From Platanthera guangdongensis (Eukaryota; Streptophyta; Magnoliopsida; Asparagales; Orchidaceae), in assembly GCA_039583875.1 (NCBI GenBank), contig CM077162.1, positions 162,151,826 to 162,215,825 on the forward strand: DNA of 64,000 nt. Reading direction: 5' to 3'. Below, piece after piece: positions 22,120 through 32,955 of this stretch (position 1 is its first letter; every line of letters starts with the position of its first letter). Made by a program: the position numbers and the translations under genes. A model generated the notes under the pieces. It was not told the DNA's origin. It was given only the letters and a program-made list of their open reading frames with translations, and searched no databases.

Positions 22120-22166
22120 CGTATCGAAGAGTGCTCGTGCCGGATTTTCGCAAATCAATACAAATC
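22120..22166 (-). pseudogene. TekJ protease, N-terminal piece
   Basis: Minus-strand reading GFVLICENPARALFDT, the start of the retropepsin domain, interrupted after the catalytic DT by CopI. It joins in frame across the single TSD to [11 protein letters not shown] at 17424. It connects to gag only if the intron-like stretch at 22167-22242 is removed. Confidence 0.75.
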
Positions 22167-22242
22167 CTAAACAAGCAGTGGTAAGGTAACATGTGCATAA
22201 CAAGTATTTAAATAAATTGACTTGCTATAAATTAAACCGTAC
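22167..22242 (-). other. candidate intron between TekJ gag and protease
   Basis: A 76-bp AT-rich segment with donor ACAG|GTACGG and acceptor CTTGTTTAG|GATTTG. Its length is not a multiple of three and it holds an in-frame TAA shortly after the donor. Removing it joins KQADVVTG in frame to FVLICENPARALFDT, the expected gag-protease continuity. Alternatively it is a later insertion that merely looks like an intron. Confidence 0.5.
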
Positions 22243-23386
22243 CTGTCACCACATCAGCTTGTTTAATGGCCTCTTGTTGGCCAAGATTGTAGACCCTTGG
22301 TTGGGCCGGAGCATAATGGGATGCGGTCGACTCCACCGCCTTTCCCTTCTCCTCATAAGTAGCTCCTGACCTCCTCTCGGACTTAGGACGTCCGCTCCAA
22401 CAATCACGGGCGAAATGCCCCGTCTTTCCACATGTAAAACACGCGCCCGGGGTCCGACTCGTAGTCGCCCCAGAAGCACTAGAAGGAGCTGGACCCGAAG
22501 TCCTATACTTCTTGAAAGACCTCTGATAGCCGGACTTTGAAGTAGTCGGCACTTTAAACTCAGATTTCTTCTCACCCAAGCTTTTCTTTGCTTGTACATT
22601 TTTCATGTCCTTCTCCAAGGACCGGGCAGTATTGACCAAGGTTAAGAAACCCTGCGTCATCGGCCCCGAGAGTAGTAATCTCAACTCATCTCTCAACCCT
22701 TCATAGAAATGATTAGTCTTGCGCTCCTCATCCATGATGGTGGAGCTAGCATAACGACTCAAACGAGTAAATTCGTGGAGATATTCATTCACGCTCCTCT
22801 CACCCTGTACCAACTTCAGAAATTCGTTCTCCATCGAAATCCTCTGAGTAGAAGGGAGGTATCTTGCCAAGAACAATCCCGAGAACTCTTCCATTGGAAT
22901 GTCAATCAGTTGTCTACCTCTCAAATGATGCAGCTCCAATCCTTCCCAACACATCCTCGCTTCACCGTCCAAAAGGAACGTAGCGATGGTGGTCATTTGC
23001 CACTCCTCCGTCTTCGTCGCTGTCATGACTCTCTTCACCCTGGAGAGCTAGTCTTCAGCCTGAGATGGGGTTCCCAACCCCGAGAATAACGGAGGGTTAA
23101 AGCTCATTACATGCTTTAGCTGCCTCTCAGTTGCCCTCCTTGGCACCACCGGTTCTACAACCACTTCCTCCACTCTCCTCGGCTCAGCCACTTGCAGAGG
23201 TTCTTGCTCCATCACAGGAGCGGGCTGCTGCGTTTGCCTTCCAGGCTGCGCATTAATCACGGCCAACACCGCTTCAGCCACCAATCGAATATTCTCGGCC
23301 GACAGAGGTGTTGCGGGAGCAACATCCGGTGCACTACTAGCCTCAGAAACTCGGCGTTCTGACGGCCCAACACCACTTCTGGTCAC
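22243..23386 (-). pseudogene. TekJ gag
   Basis: Chromovirus Gag from MTRSGVGPSERRVSE. The retrotransposon-gag domain covers about residues 125-260 (TFLLDGEARMCWEGLE, FSGLFLARYLPSTQRI, FLKLVQGERSVNEYLHEF). A well-formed zinc knuckle CFTCGKTGHFARDC lies near the end. One nonsense codon, TAG at 23050-23048, sits where SQAEDWLSRV is expected (TGG to TAG). Otherwise it is open to the candidate intron. Confidence 0.88.
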
Positions 23387-23596
23387 CTATAGTGGTACAA
23401 AATACCGTTAAGCGACCACATAAATTGCAAACAGCAATTATAGGAACACGCAGGTTCCTCAAACACGAGTATTTTCATTCCTAAGTGGACATTCATGGGT
23501 TCTTTTTACTGTTATTACGATGACGCACACAAAGTGCTCACCACCCCTTAAAAAGAATTCGCTCACGAATTCAGTTTAAGCCCAACCAAAACCAGT

Positions 23597-23608
23597 AGTC
23601 TGATACCA
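23597..23608 (-). other. primer-binding site, tRNA-iMet (TekJ)
   Basis: The minus strand reads TGGTATCAGACT three bases after the LTR end ...ggtgttaca. Confidence 0.85.
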
Positions 23609-23611
23609 AAT

Positions 23612-25894
23612 TGTAACACCCCCTATCCGTCACATAGCATAAAGCAGTAGGTCCGGTCGGGGCTCGACGCCGTATGCCACAGACAGACCGGGTGGTTACT
23701 TATGGAAACCATCCAACCAATCTCAACGTCCTATACAGAGCATTCTAGCGGTAGAAGTTTATAAAAGTTGTAAACAAGAACCCAGCATCAAAGCACGAAT
23801 GTCCACTAATACAAAATAGGAATGTTATTACAAAATACCCAAAAAGAGCCTTAAGGCCTTACAAAATGTTTCACTTGAATATTACATGTTTTACAAACCA
23901 CGACACGCAGGCCGGTCACACATGAATAAAGCAGTAAACATTTCCAACTTAGGCCTTCAAGGGCCGGCTTCGCAAAAAGGGCTTTAGCCCGCTATTGACC
24001 GCTTGGTCCAGCTGCACCTGCAAGCAACAAACCACCGCACGGTGGCAAAACAAGGCAACGGTCAGCAATGCTGACCAAATTATAACGATCCCGCCCCCAA
24101 CTTGGGGCGGCGATGCTCCTTCCCTGCATTTCATTAGCATAAGCGAGCAATGTATATATATAGCCATTTCATCACAGACGTTGGCTCGCACGGCCACACG
24201 CCCCGTGCTCTCAGGGCACATTCTCAGTGAACCGGTCGATGTCACGTCAATTAAAGCCATTGACATTCCGGACTCACCACCGCCACTTGGGCGGCCAAAC
24301 CTATGAGCAATTTGTCTTCCTGGCCTGGGTCACGACAATTTAAGCCATTTGCGCGGACCCTACTCTATGCCAACGGTAAGTGCACGTGCCTTTAGGTCTC
24401 TTTACCGAACGACATAGAACGGGTACGCCATCTAACTCGTGCTCACATCGCAACGACAATTTAAGCCATTTGCGCGGGTCATTCCCATTTCCATCACAAG
24501 TCACATAACCCGGTTATGTTCAAGTTGGCTCTCAAGCCACCAAGTTGGCAAGATATCGTATCCGCCCAGTTTTCCGGTGCACCTTTGGGTTAGTCCCCAA
24601 GGCTCCCTGCTGTAATCTACCGCGTAAAAAACCCGAAAAACAACCAATAGCACGGAGTCTTCTCCGGCATTATGCAATGCAACATCACCGATCCAGAGCA
24701 ACATGTCCGGGTAGGCTTCACACATCATGCCTATGTCCGTTCTCGCTTACGGACTCTAAACAACGGGGACTTCACATATCTACCCGAAGGAACGCCTCCA
24801 ACTCTCCGCAAACTCGCGAGAGCGGGCTTCCTATGCTATGAAAGAGAGCTACTCATGCTCAAGATGAGGATCGTTACCCTTGCGTTCCTCTTTGGCGTCA
24901 TTGAAAAGTAATCGGATGGAAATCACCGCACTAGAGTTGCCTCCGTGGATCCGGAGTCGGCTTGCGATTCGGAGCTCCGAAGCTCCTCCAATGGCGGATC
25001 TAGCTCCTTCTTCCTCCCTTGGCTCTCCTCTCTCTCCAAGAATTTAGAAAGATGATAAGGTATGAAAAGTGAGGGTTTTCCAAGTCCACTCACGGGTATA
25101 TCCTCTCAGGAACAACCCCCAGCCGTTGGATCTTCAGTTAAAGAAATGAACGGCTTCGATTCGGGGATGAAATGCCCAATCTGGACCGAACACGACCTGA
25201 CACACGCCCGTGTCCAGGGCTGTGTGCCGCATTCGCCGTCAAAATCGAATCTCCTGGAACCTCACACGGGTATTGAACACGCCCGTGTTCTAGTTGACAC
25301 GCCCGTGTTCCACCTCACACGGCCGTGTAGCCGGCCGTGTACCCCATGATTTTTCCCCATTTTCAACCCGAGCACTGCACGGGTTCTAGGACACGCCCGT
25401 GTCCTTACCCGTGTCACCTTGACACGCCTGGACACCAGGCCGTGTACACGGGACACTTTGTCGAGTGAAGATCGTCGACCTGATGACACGGCCTTGGACA
25501 CGCCCGTGTCCTAGGCCGTGTGCCTTGTCTCGACGATCGTCGAGCGAATCTCGACGACTCCCCGGGACGATCGTCGACAAGGGTCGACACGCCCTGCGAC
25601 ACGACCATGTCGCAGGCCGTGTGCCCACTCTCGACGAATCATCGAGTAAATCTTGACGTCTTCGCAGCTAAGTGTCGACACGAGTCGACACGCCCTGCGA
25701 CCCGCCCGTGTCACAGGCCGTGTGCCCACTCTCGACGAATCGTCGAGTAAATCTCGACGTCTTCGCGGCTAAGTGTCGACACACGCTTGACACGCCCTGG
25801 GACACGCCCGTGTCCCAGGCCGCGTGCCTTCTGCCAGAACCCAAACTGGCCCAAAACGTCCCCCTTTTGCTCCTTTGAGTTTCGGGGCGTTACA
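23612..25894 (-). repeat. 5' LTR of TekJ
   Basis: 2283 bp, matching the left LTR with a few small deletions (for example around 24345 and 24430). It contains the TATA box (about 24152-24163) and the dyad array (25190-25840). Its plus-strand right end ggggcgttaca is followed by TSD gttag. Confidence 0.93.
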
Positions 25895-25967
25895 GTTAGT
25901 TAGTTATTTTTCTAGTCTGCAAGGATCTTCTTTGCTCGGGACATGCAAATAGGTAAGTCTGGGAGTG
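25895..25967 (+). other. AthC internal tail with polypurine tract
   Basis: Resumes AthC after the TekJ TSD and ends aagtctgggagtg before the 3' LTR TGATGAGT. Confidence 0.7.
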
Positions 25968-27590
25968 TGATGAGTCCCGTTTATATAGGGTATTGCGGAC
26001 TCATCTGGGCTAGTTTTCATGACTTTGCACTTTACTTTTCGGTTGTTTTCATTGATATTTTGTTCCTACTGCGTTTCAAGTTTAGTGCACTTTTCTAGCC
26101 CGTGGGTGTGCAATTGCGCATTCAATTGCTGGGGGTATGCACTTGGTGCTCCCTAGGGCTCGTTCCAGTAGTTTTTATTGCATTTTATTGAATGCTGGAG
26201 TGTCCTCCTTTGTGAGGTTTTATTGTGTGCAGGTGGTCAGTTTTCCCACTTCTGAATTCTGATTTGTGGAAAATGCACGGTCATGCGTTTTCTTAGCGCA
26301 CGGTTTGTTTCCGCCGTGCGTTTTCTACAGATTATTTTGGAAGATTGCCAGCCCGTGTGATTGCTTCTCGCACGGTTTCTTCGGAACCGTGCATGAAGGC
26401 AACACACGGTTTTCCTGTAGCTTCTTGGTCGTTTCTTTCTGTGGCTAATCATGCGTTGTGTTCACGCACGGGCGGCAGCGCCCGTGCGCGAGTAAAATGC
26501 ACGGTTCCACTGTTTCTCCCTACTTTCCTGCTTTCTGTCGCTACACGTGCGATTTCCTTCACGCATGGGCGGAATCATCCGTGCGCGAAGGAAACGCACG
26601 GGTCAACGCTTCTTCTTCCTCAGACGTTTTCTGGATATTAATATCACACGGTTCACGCACGGTCGTGCGCCAGACCGTGCGTGACCATTTTTTCTGACTT
26701 TTACTTTTTAAGCCGCAGATTTATTCTGGACCTGATCATCTCGGTTTTCCCCGCCATTTGCCACCCCTTGGAGCGGTAACTCGTCCCTCCAGTCGTCATT
26801 TTCTCTCTCCTCCTTGGAGAATTGATCCGGCCACCCATTCTCCTCCAAAGAGCTTGCTAAAGCTTTGTCTCCGACCGCCATCTCCATTGCCGACCTCCAA
26901 GCTACTGTTTGAGTTCTTAGTTGCAGAACTTGTGAAGCATTTCACTCTGATCCGAATAAGCAACCACAACACGAAGAAGACGGGTGTGAATAAGGTAGTG
27001 ACAGCCATTTGGGATCTCGGATAGCTTCCAAAGACCGAGCTAGGATGAGGCTCGACAACCCTCGCTTCCGACCGTGAATCTTGGAGAGCCTTCGAGTGCT
27101 TGGTTGTGTTTCACCCCCTCTTTTCTTTGATTTGTTTTAACCTGAACTTGTGTTAGTATGCTTGAGGTTTAATAACCATGTTTTGCTCAAGGTCTTGTTA
27201 TGGTTTTGTGTGGTGATTTCTTGATCATAATGTGTGTTGATGAGCTTCTTCTTTGTTAGAGAAAGTTGTGTTTGAGCCGTTCTAGCGACTGCTAGAAGCG
27301 CGCGATGCGAAGATGTATTTACGACCCTCGATAGTTTGTTCGTCTCCGCTATTACTCTTTGGAGTAATTCACTCGGGCGACACGGTGACGATAACCCACA
27401 CTAGATTAATGTTGCTTAGTGTAGGAAACCCAAAATGAAACCCCTCATTTTTACTTAGCACTTTCATTCATTTCTCTGAAAGCAGAATCTATACTCCCTA
27501 CTTGCACTCCGCGTGAGATCGATACTTGGGGAAGCTACTCCTTCCTTTTATTACTTGGTCGTGAACGGTAATCTTACCGCCAGCGCATCA
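25968..27590 (+). repeat. 3' LTR of AthC
   Basis: Matches 6672-8295 along its full length, ends gcgcatca and is followed by TSD gttat. Confidence 0.93.
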
Positions 27591-27595
27591 GTTAT

Positions 27596-27622
27596 TCAGA
27601 AAGCACAACCTAAAGCTACGAG
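27596..27622 (+). pseudogene. TatF antisense gene a, 27-bp middle piece
   Basis: The only TatF sequence between AthC and TatE. It continues the frame of KRQMTEL as FRKHNLKLR and leads into the piece at 35977. Confidence 0.6.
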
Positions 27623-27639
27623 TGTACAACCACGTATCC

Positions 27640-27950
27640 GGTGAGTGAGTTCGCCAGGAACCAGACCGGCCAGTTCAGATCGCCCAGGCAACAGGCGAGC
27701 TTGGCAGGGAAATATGAAGGAAGTAGGCAAGCACGGCAGGGAAATCTAAAAGCCGAGCTCGGCATTCGTCAACCCGAGCTCGGCATTCGCCGAGCAAAGC
27801 TCGGGCTTCGTTGAGCTGAGCTCGGCTAATGAGGACAGATCGAAGGGCGAGCATAGTAGCTAGCTCGCACTCGCCCTATGGAGCTCGGCAGACAGCAGAC
27901 GAGCAGGACCTCCAGGGGTGGCCGAGCTCCCCAGCTCGCCCAGGTCTATG
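27640..27950. repeat. GCCGAGCTCGGC dyad array in TatE U3
   Basis: Repeated cgagctcggc sites. The 12-bp perfect palindrome GCCGAGCTCGGC is at 27752-27763, and CCGAGC-aa-GCTCGG follows near 27790. It lies about 150 bp upstream of the TATA box. Confidence 0.7.
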
Positions 27951-28093
27951 AGGTACTTTTTACTATTTTTCCCCCGCTGGCCTGCCCATAGTCCTTCCGA
28001 ACAGCGGAGTTACGTTGTTGGCAGGCCAACCTGGACTGCATATAGCCGTTCAGAATAGCGGGAGTTGGCTATTTGCAGGCCGTTTTCAGAAAT

Positions 28094-28103
28094 CTATAAA
28101 TAG
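28094..28103 (+). promoter_or_regulatory. TATA box of TatE LTR
   Basis: CTATAAATAG followed by GGGGTACCT, repeated in the 3' LTR at 35699-35708 and matching TatF. Confidence 0.7.
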
Positions 28104-28374
28104 CACCTAAGGGGTACCTCAGAAAGCATGCTTCTTGTGCCCTCTTGCTCCATCCCTCAAACACTTTTTGTGGATACCTTAGCTCGGCCTTTGGCTACGG
28201 AGGGGAAGCGCTCTAAGATCTTCCGGGTGCATGGTGGGTCCTCCACGCCGAGCCCTTGGGTCAGTTTCTTCTTTGTTTCCCTTGTTGTTTTGTTTGCAGG
28301 AGCGAAGTAGGTGTGCGATCACCCCTTCTCCAAGGGTGAACTCCACAAGAGACCGAATTTTGGTTTCAACATTT

Positions 28375-28392
28375 TGGTGCGGTGAGCGTGGA
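28375..28392 (+). other. primer-binding site, tRNA-Phe (TatE)
   Basis: TGGTGCGGTGAGCGTGGA is an exact complement of the 18-base 3' end of plant tRNA-Phe as I recall it (…CACGCTCACCGCACCA), three bases after the LTR end. Confidence 0.75.
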
Positions 28393-29480
28393 GAGTGGTC
28401 AGCACAGAAAACCTTCAGCGAGCTCGATGATAGGAGGACAAGGATCTGACAGGTTGGACTCGCTGCCCCCACCTGTGGCCACGGTGGGGATGTTTGAGGA
28501 TTTCAGGAACGAGGTGTTGGGCCTCGTCAAGTTCGCACTCGGCGCACGGGCCGAGTGCTCGACTCCAGCCGTCCAGATCGCAGTTGCCCCCTCCCTGGGC
28601 AAGGATGCCCCCAGCAGGCGAGCTGGGAAGGAAGTGGCCGAGGAGGGCCGGGGGTGCGAGCTCCCCGGGCGCTTGCTCTTCCCCGGTTCGGCAGGCGGAG
28701 GCCGGATCGGCGAGCTGGGCCCGCGATATGCGCCAGCTCGCCCAATAGGGGGAGGAAGCCCCTTTAGCGAGCTTGTCTCTTCTTCCCCAGTTCCATAGGG
28801 GTTCAGGGAACCCAAGATGTCCTACTATACTGGGAAGGGAGACCCGATCCAACACATCCAGTGGTTTGAGGACGTGGTCTCGATCCGGCAGATGTCGGAT
28901 GAGTTCAAGTGCTGACTTTTTCTCCATCACCATCAAGGAGAAGGCGAGGGAGTGGTATCACCAGCTACCGGCTAGCTCCATCTACTACTTTGAGGACCTG
29001 CGTCGGGGGTTCATGTTGAGGTTCACCGCCTCGAAGAGGAGGAAGAAGGAGTTAGAGTCCATTTTCCACATCAAGCAGGGGGTGAATGAGACGTTGGGGA
29101 GCTATGTCGACCGATTCCAGGAGGAGGAGGTAACCCAGGTCCAGGAGATGTTGAGCCATAACCTGATGATGGCCTTTACCCTGGGGCTGCAGTAGGGTTT
29201 CTTCAGGATGGAGCTGAAAAGAGTGCCCCCCTCTCCTACGAGGAGCTGATGGAGAGGGCGGCGAGAGAAGTCGATGGGGAGGCGTCGAATCCGGAGTTCG
29301 CCCGGAAGCTGGCCAGGTGGGCCACAGAGAAAGAGGAGGAGACAAGAGGCAGAAGAGGGCAGGAGGAGAGGAGGGCCGAGCCCCAGCAGAGGGAGCAGAG
29401 GCAGCTCTAGGGGCAGCAGCAGCCCAGGTGGGAGCGTTAGGAGCCCGACTGTCGGATTGGCTGTAGGCCCGAGTGGCAAG
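28382..29480 (+). pseudogene. TatE gag
   Basis: Gag with the gypsy retrotransposon-gag domain in the middle: FFSITIKEKAREWYHQLPAS, YYFEDLRRGFMLRFTASKRR, ESIFHIKQGVNETLGSYVDR. It is preceded by a Gly/Pro-rich stretch with MFEDFRNEVLGLVKFALG and followed by an Arg/Glu-rich tail. It is broken by at least two frameshifts (about 28800 and 28905) and a TAG at about 29193. It ends where the tandem repeats begin; no protease motif follows. If other copies are intact, it would supply particle protein only. Confidence 0.78.
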
Positions 29481-29489
29481 CACATATCC

Positions 29490-31025
29490 CGCTGTCAGGC
29501 TCTCCCCTAGCTGGCAGGGCTGGAAGTCACTCGGTGTCAACCTTAGACCCCGAGCAGATCCTGTTGTTAGGCTCTCACCTAGCTGACAGGGCTGGAAGTC
29601 ACTCAATGGTGTGAACCTTAGACCCCGAGCAGATCCCGCTATCAGGTTCTCACCAAGCTGGTAGGGCTGGAAGTCACTCCATGGTGTCGACCTTGGACGC
29701 CGAGCAGATCCCGCTGTCAGGCTCTCACCTAGATGGTTGGGCTGGAAGTCACTCGATGGTGTCGATCTTGGACCCCGAGCAGATCCCGTTGTCAGGCTCT
29801 CACCTAGCTGACAGGGCTGGAAGTCACTCGATGGTGTCAACCCCGGACACCGAGCAGATCCTACTCTCAGGCTCTCACCTAGCTGGCAGGGCTGGAAGCC
29901 TCTCGATGGTGTCGACCTTAGACCCTGAGTAGATCCCGCTGTCAGGCTCTCACCTAGCTGGCAGGGCTGGAAGTTACTCGATGGTGTCGACCTTGGACCC
30001 CAAACAGATCCTGCTGTCAGGCTCTCACCTAGCTGACAGGGCTGGAAGTCACTCGATGGTGTCAACCCCGGACCCCGAGCAGATCCTGCTGTCAGGCTCT
30101 CACCTAGCTGACAGGGCTGGAAGTCACTCGATGGTGTCAACCCCGGACCCCGAGTAGATCCCGCTGTCAGGCTCTCACCTAGCTGGCAGGGCTGGAAGTC
30201 ACTCGATGGTGTTGACCTTGGACCCTGAGCAGATCCCGCTGTCAGGCTCTCACCTAGCTGATAGGGCTGGAAGTCTCTCGATGATGTCAACCCCAGACCC
30301 CGAGCAGATCCCGCTGTCAGGCTCTCACCTAGTTGACAGGGCTAGAAGTCACTCGATGATGTCAACCCCGGACCCCGAGCAGATCCCGCTGTCCGGCTCT
30401 CACCTAGCTGGCAGGGCTGGAAGTGACTCGATGGTGTCGACCTTAGACCCCGAGCAGATCCTGCTGTCAGGCTCTCACCTAGCTGACAGGGCTGGAAGTC
30501 ACTCCATGGTGTCAACCCCGAACCCCAAGCAGATCCCGCTGTCAGGCTCTCACCTAGCTGACAGGGCTAGAAGTCACTCGATGGTGTCAACCCCGGACCC
30601 CGAGCAGATCCTGCTGTCAGGCTCTCACCTAGCTGGCAGGGCTGGAAGTCACTCGATGGTGTCGACCCCGGACCCCGAGCAGATCCTACTATCAGGCTCT
30701 CATCTAGCTGACAGGGATAAAAGTCACTCAATGGTGTCAACCTTAGACCCCAAGCAGATCCCGCTGTCAGGCTCTCACCTAGCTGGTAGGGCTGGAAGAC
30801 ACTCGATGGTGTCAACCTTGGACCCCGAGCAGATCCCGCTATCATGCTCTCACCTAGCTGACATGGCTCGAAGTCACTCGATGGTGTCAACCTTGGACCC
30901 CGAGCAGATCCCGCTGTCAGACTCTCACCTAGCTGACATGGCTGGAAGTCACTCGATGATGTCAACCTTGGACCCCGAGCAGATCCCGCTGTCAGGTTCT
31001 CACCTAGCTAGCAGGGTCGGGTGTC
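29490..31025. repeat. 75-bp tandem repeat, about 20 copies (TatE)
   Basis: Unit gctctcacctagctgacagg...gagcagatcccgctgtcag, 75 bp, repeated head to tail with roughly 5-15% differences. Because 75 is divisible by three, long frames stay open on both strands (25-residue repeats such as DPEQIPLSGSHLADRAGSHS). The unit shares its core (atcccgctg..caggctctcac.tagctg.cagggc.gg) with the TatF tandem repeats at 39041-40135, in the same orientation relative to the element. Confidence 0.92.
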
Positions 31026-31680
31026 ACTCGAGAAAAGTCCTACACTCTCCAGGTGGTCCAATAGGTTTGGCATCTCTCCTAAGAATAGGGGAGAGAGGCT
31101 CGCCATAGGTGAGTCAGAACTCGCCAGCTCAGCTCGGCCTCGGCAGAAGGGTGGCGAGCCGGGCCCTTTGACCTCGCTGAAGGGATGCGGATCCCGCCAG
31201 GATGCGAGCTGGGGGTGGTGTGCCCAGCACGGCGGGTATTCCATCCCGGGATCATCTAAGATTCGGCAAGATCTCTAAAAATGTACTCTCAGGAACGAGC
31301 TCTAACAACTATCCTACTCGCAAAACCTATCTACGCGAGGTCACCAAGGTAAGGGCTCGCGAGCAAGCAAGACACAACAAAGACACAGAAAAAAGATAAA
31401 AAAGATGAACAGAGGTTACATCAAAAATGTATTCCATTAAAAATAATGATGGTTACAGGTGGAGCTCGCCTCGGCGATATTACAAAAAGAAAATATACAG
31501 GATCAGCCTTTGCCCCCCTCGCCGGATTGGTGGTCCCCCCCCCCCTCCGTCGGACAGGTCCTAAAAGCCCTTCCCGAAGAGAGCGCCAAGGCTATCCTCC
31601 TTCTCGCTGGGCGGCATCGCCAGGAACAGGCTCGACTTCAAGTCCTGGACTGAGATCTCCTCGCAACCCTCCACCAGCAC
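31026..31680. other. TatE spacer between tandem repeats and antisense gene b
   Basis: No convincing coding sequence. It starts with a degraded end of the repeats and contains some agctcgcc-type sites as in the LTR. It presumably holds the 3' end of the aORF-b transcript (an aataatg/attacaaaaaga-rich stretch at 31380-31500). Confidence 0.4.
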
Positions 31681-31980
31681 TCATGTATCCTTCATCATCT
31701 GGAGGGTACATTCGGCGGTTTGGATCGAGTTGATCCGCAGCCTTTCAGCGATGTCAGCCTCGCCGAAGATCATTGGGCTCTTGTAGGGGAAGGTGGGCTC
31801 GACGTTGCGAGGCAGAAAGAAGATCTCCGCCTGGAGACGGACCTCGCGGCTGAGGCTCGTGTTCTCCTCCATCAGCTTCGCATTCGTCCCCTCCAGCTCG
31901 ACAAGGCGGGCGCGCAGCTGGCCGATCTCCTCTTCCTGCCTGGCGGCGTGAGCCCGCAACTCCCCAGCGGCCTTGGCATC

Positions 31981-32066
31981 CTGATAAGAAAAGAAAGTAC
32001 GTTAGCAGCAGAGCCGAAAATCCTAAGTAAAAATGGAAGAAGGATAGGCAACAACCTGATACTTAC
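31981..32066 (-). other. intron 2 of TatE aORF-b
   Basis: 86 bp with a perfect plant donor (CTG|GTAAGT) and acceptor (TTTTCTTATCAG|GATGCC). TatF has GT...TTCTCACAG|GACACT at the same place, before the coiled-coil exon. It is a splice intron only on the strand antisense to the element. Confidence 0.75.
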
Positions 32067-32878
32067 CAGTCCGCCGGCGGCTTGGGTGAGAAGATTCTCA
32101 GCAATACCGAGCTACCTCGCCAGGTTGACAGCCTTGTCCTTGGCGACGTCGTGAGCTTGCTCGGCCTTCTGAAGGAGGTTGCTGATGTTGAAGCTACGGC
32201 GGACCACCATGTGGTGGAGCTCCATGGCTCGCATATGCGCCTGCAGGCCCTCATGGCCGAGCTGCCGCAGGGGGACGCCCTTGTAGGTCTCGACGTCCTC
32301 GCAACCATATAGGCCAAAACCGAGTGCATATGCATGATCGGTGGCGGGCTCGCGATCAGCCCAGGACGGGTGGAGGGTGGATATGTAGACTCGGTGGGCC
32401 AGCTCGTCCCACTAGACCATAGGCTCACCTGCCGAGTCCTTCCACCTCCCCCCAAAGCCGAAGAGGGGGTGTTCCTTCGGCGCGGCGTGCTCGCGAGCTG
32501 CCTTCTTCACCGCGGGGGGAGCAGAGGTCGCCTCGGGAGGAGCAGGGGTCTCGCCACCTCCCTTCCCCTTGATGGTCATCTCCTTGAGCGGGCTCTCCAG
32601 CGACCCATCGGGGATGACCTCGGGCGAGCTCATGTATTTGGGGCTTTATTGATGTTGTTTCGCCCGAGGAACCACCATTGCTCTCCTCATCGTTTTTGGT
32701 AGTTGTTGGAGATGGGGCGGGCTCGACCCCGCATACTCAGGTCGCCTCTTGTCGGAGGAGGGTTTGGAGAGAGCCGTCTTGTCTCGACAGGCCGCCGTCG
32801 CTGCCTTCTCGCGAGCAAGAGGGTCTGCATATAACCTCGAGTCCGCAAACGGCGGGTTCACGGGGATTAGTCGCTTCG

Positions 32879-32955
32879 CTGCATGAAATAACTTGGAAAC
32901 ATTAGAAGCTTTCCATGGCAATAAGGCGAGCTCGGTAATGGAGAGAGGACAATAC
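32879..32955 (-). other. intron 1 of TatE aORF-b
   Basis: 77 bp, donor GCGAAG|GTATTG and acceptor TTTCATGCAG|CGAAGC. Removal joins LRPVLSCE in frame to AKRLIPVNPPF. TatF has the donor GCGCAG|GTATCC at the homologous codon. Confidence 0.7.

Larger units (their letters stand above)
11716..25894 (-). mobile_element. TekJ: Tekay/Del-like chromovirus
   Basis: LTRs at 11716-14020 and 23612-25894, both TGTAACACCCC...GGGGCGTTACA. Perfect TSD gttag at 11711-11715 and 25895-25899. tRNA-iMet primer-binding site next to the right LTR and polypurine tract next to the left one, so it is on the minus strand. Order: gag, protease, RT, RNase H, integrase, chromodomain. Pol has several stops and frameshifts. 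CopI is inserted in the protease. Confidence 0.95.
6672..27590 (+). mobile_element. AthC: Athila-like Ty3/gypsy element
   Basis: LTRs at 6672-8295 and 25968-27590 (1624 and 1623 bp, TGATGAGT...GCGCATCA). Perfect 5-bp TSD gttat at 6667-6671 and 27591-27595. tRNA-Asp primer-binding site at 8302. The internal part is only gag and a protease-like region (8408-10812) followed by about 900 bp non-coding; RT, RNase H and integrase are absent, so it needs help in trans. TekJ is inserted at 11715/25895. Confidence 0.92.
27623..28371 (+). repeat. 5' LTR of TatE
   Basis: Alignable throughout with 35227-35976 with a moderate number of differences, so TatE is older than CopI. U3 holds the GCCGAGCTCGGC array and R/U5 follows TATA at 28094. 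Confidence 0.92.

Noticed and set aside
28179..28936. Overlapping frames of 100-170 codons on both strands at the TatE LTR end and gag
   Set aside because: GC-rich composition; only the plus-strand gag frame has a recognisable domain.
29052..30290. 412-codon minus-strand frame across the TatE repeats as a gene
   Set aside because: It is the reverse reading of the 75-bp tandem repeat plus gag antisense; the period of 75 keeps frames open by arithmetic. No domain.
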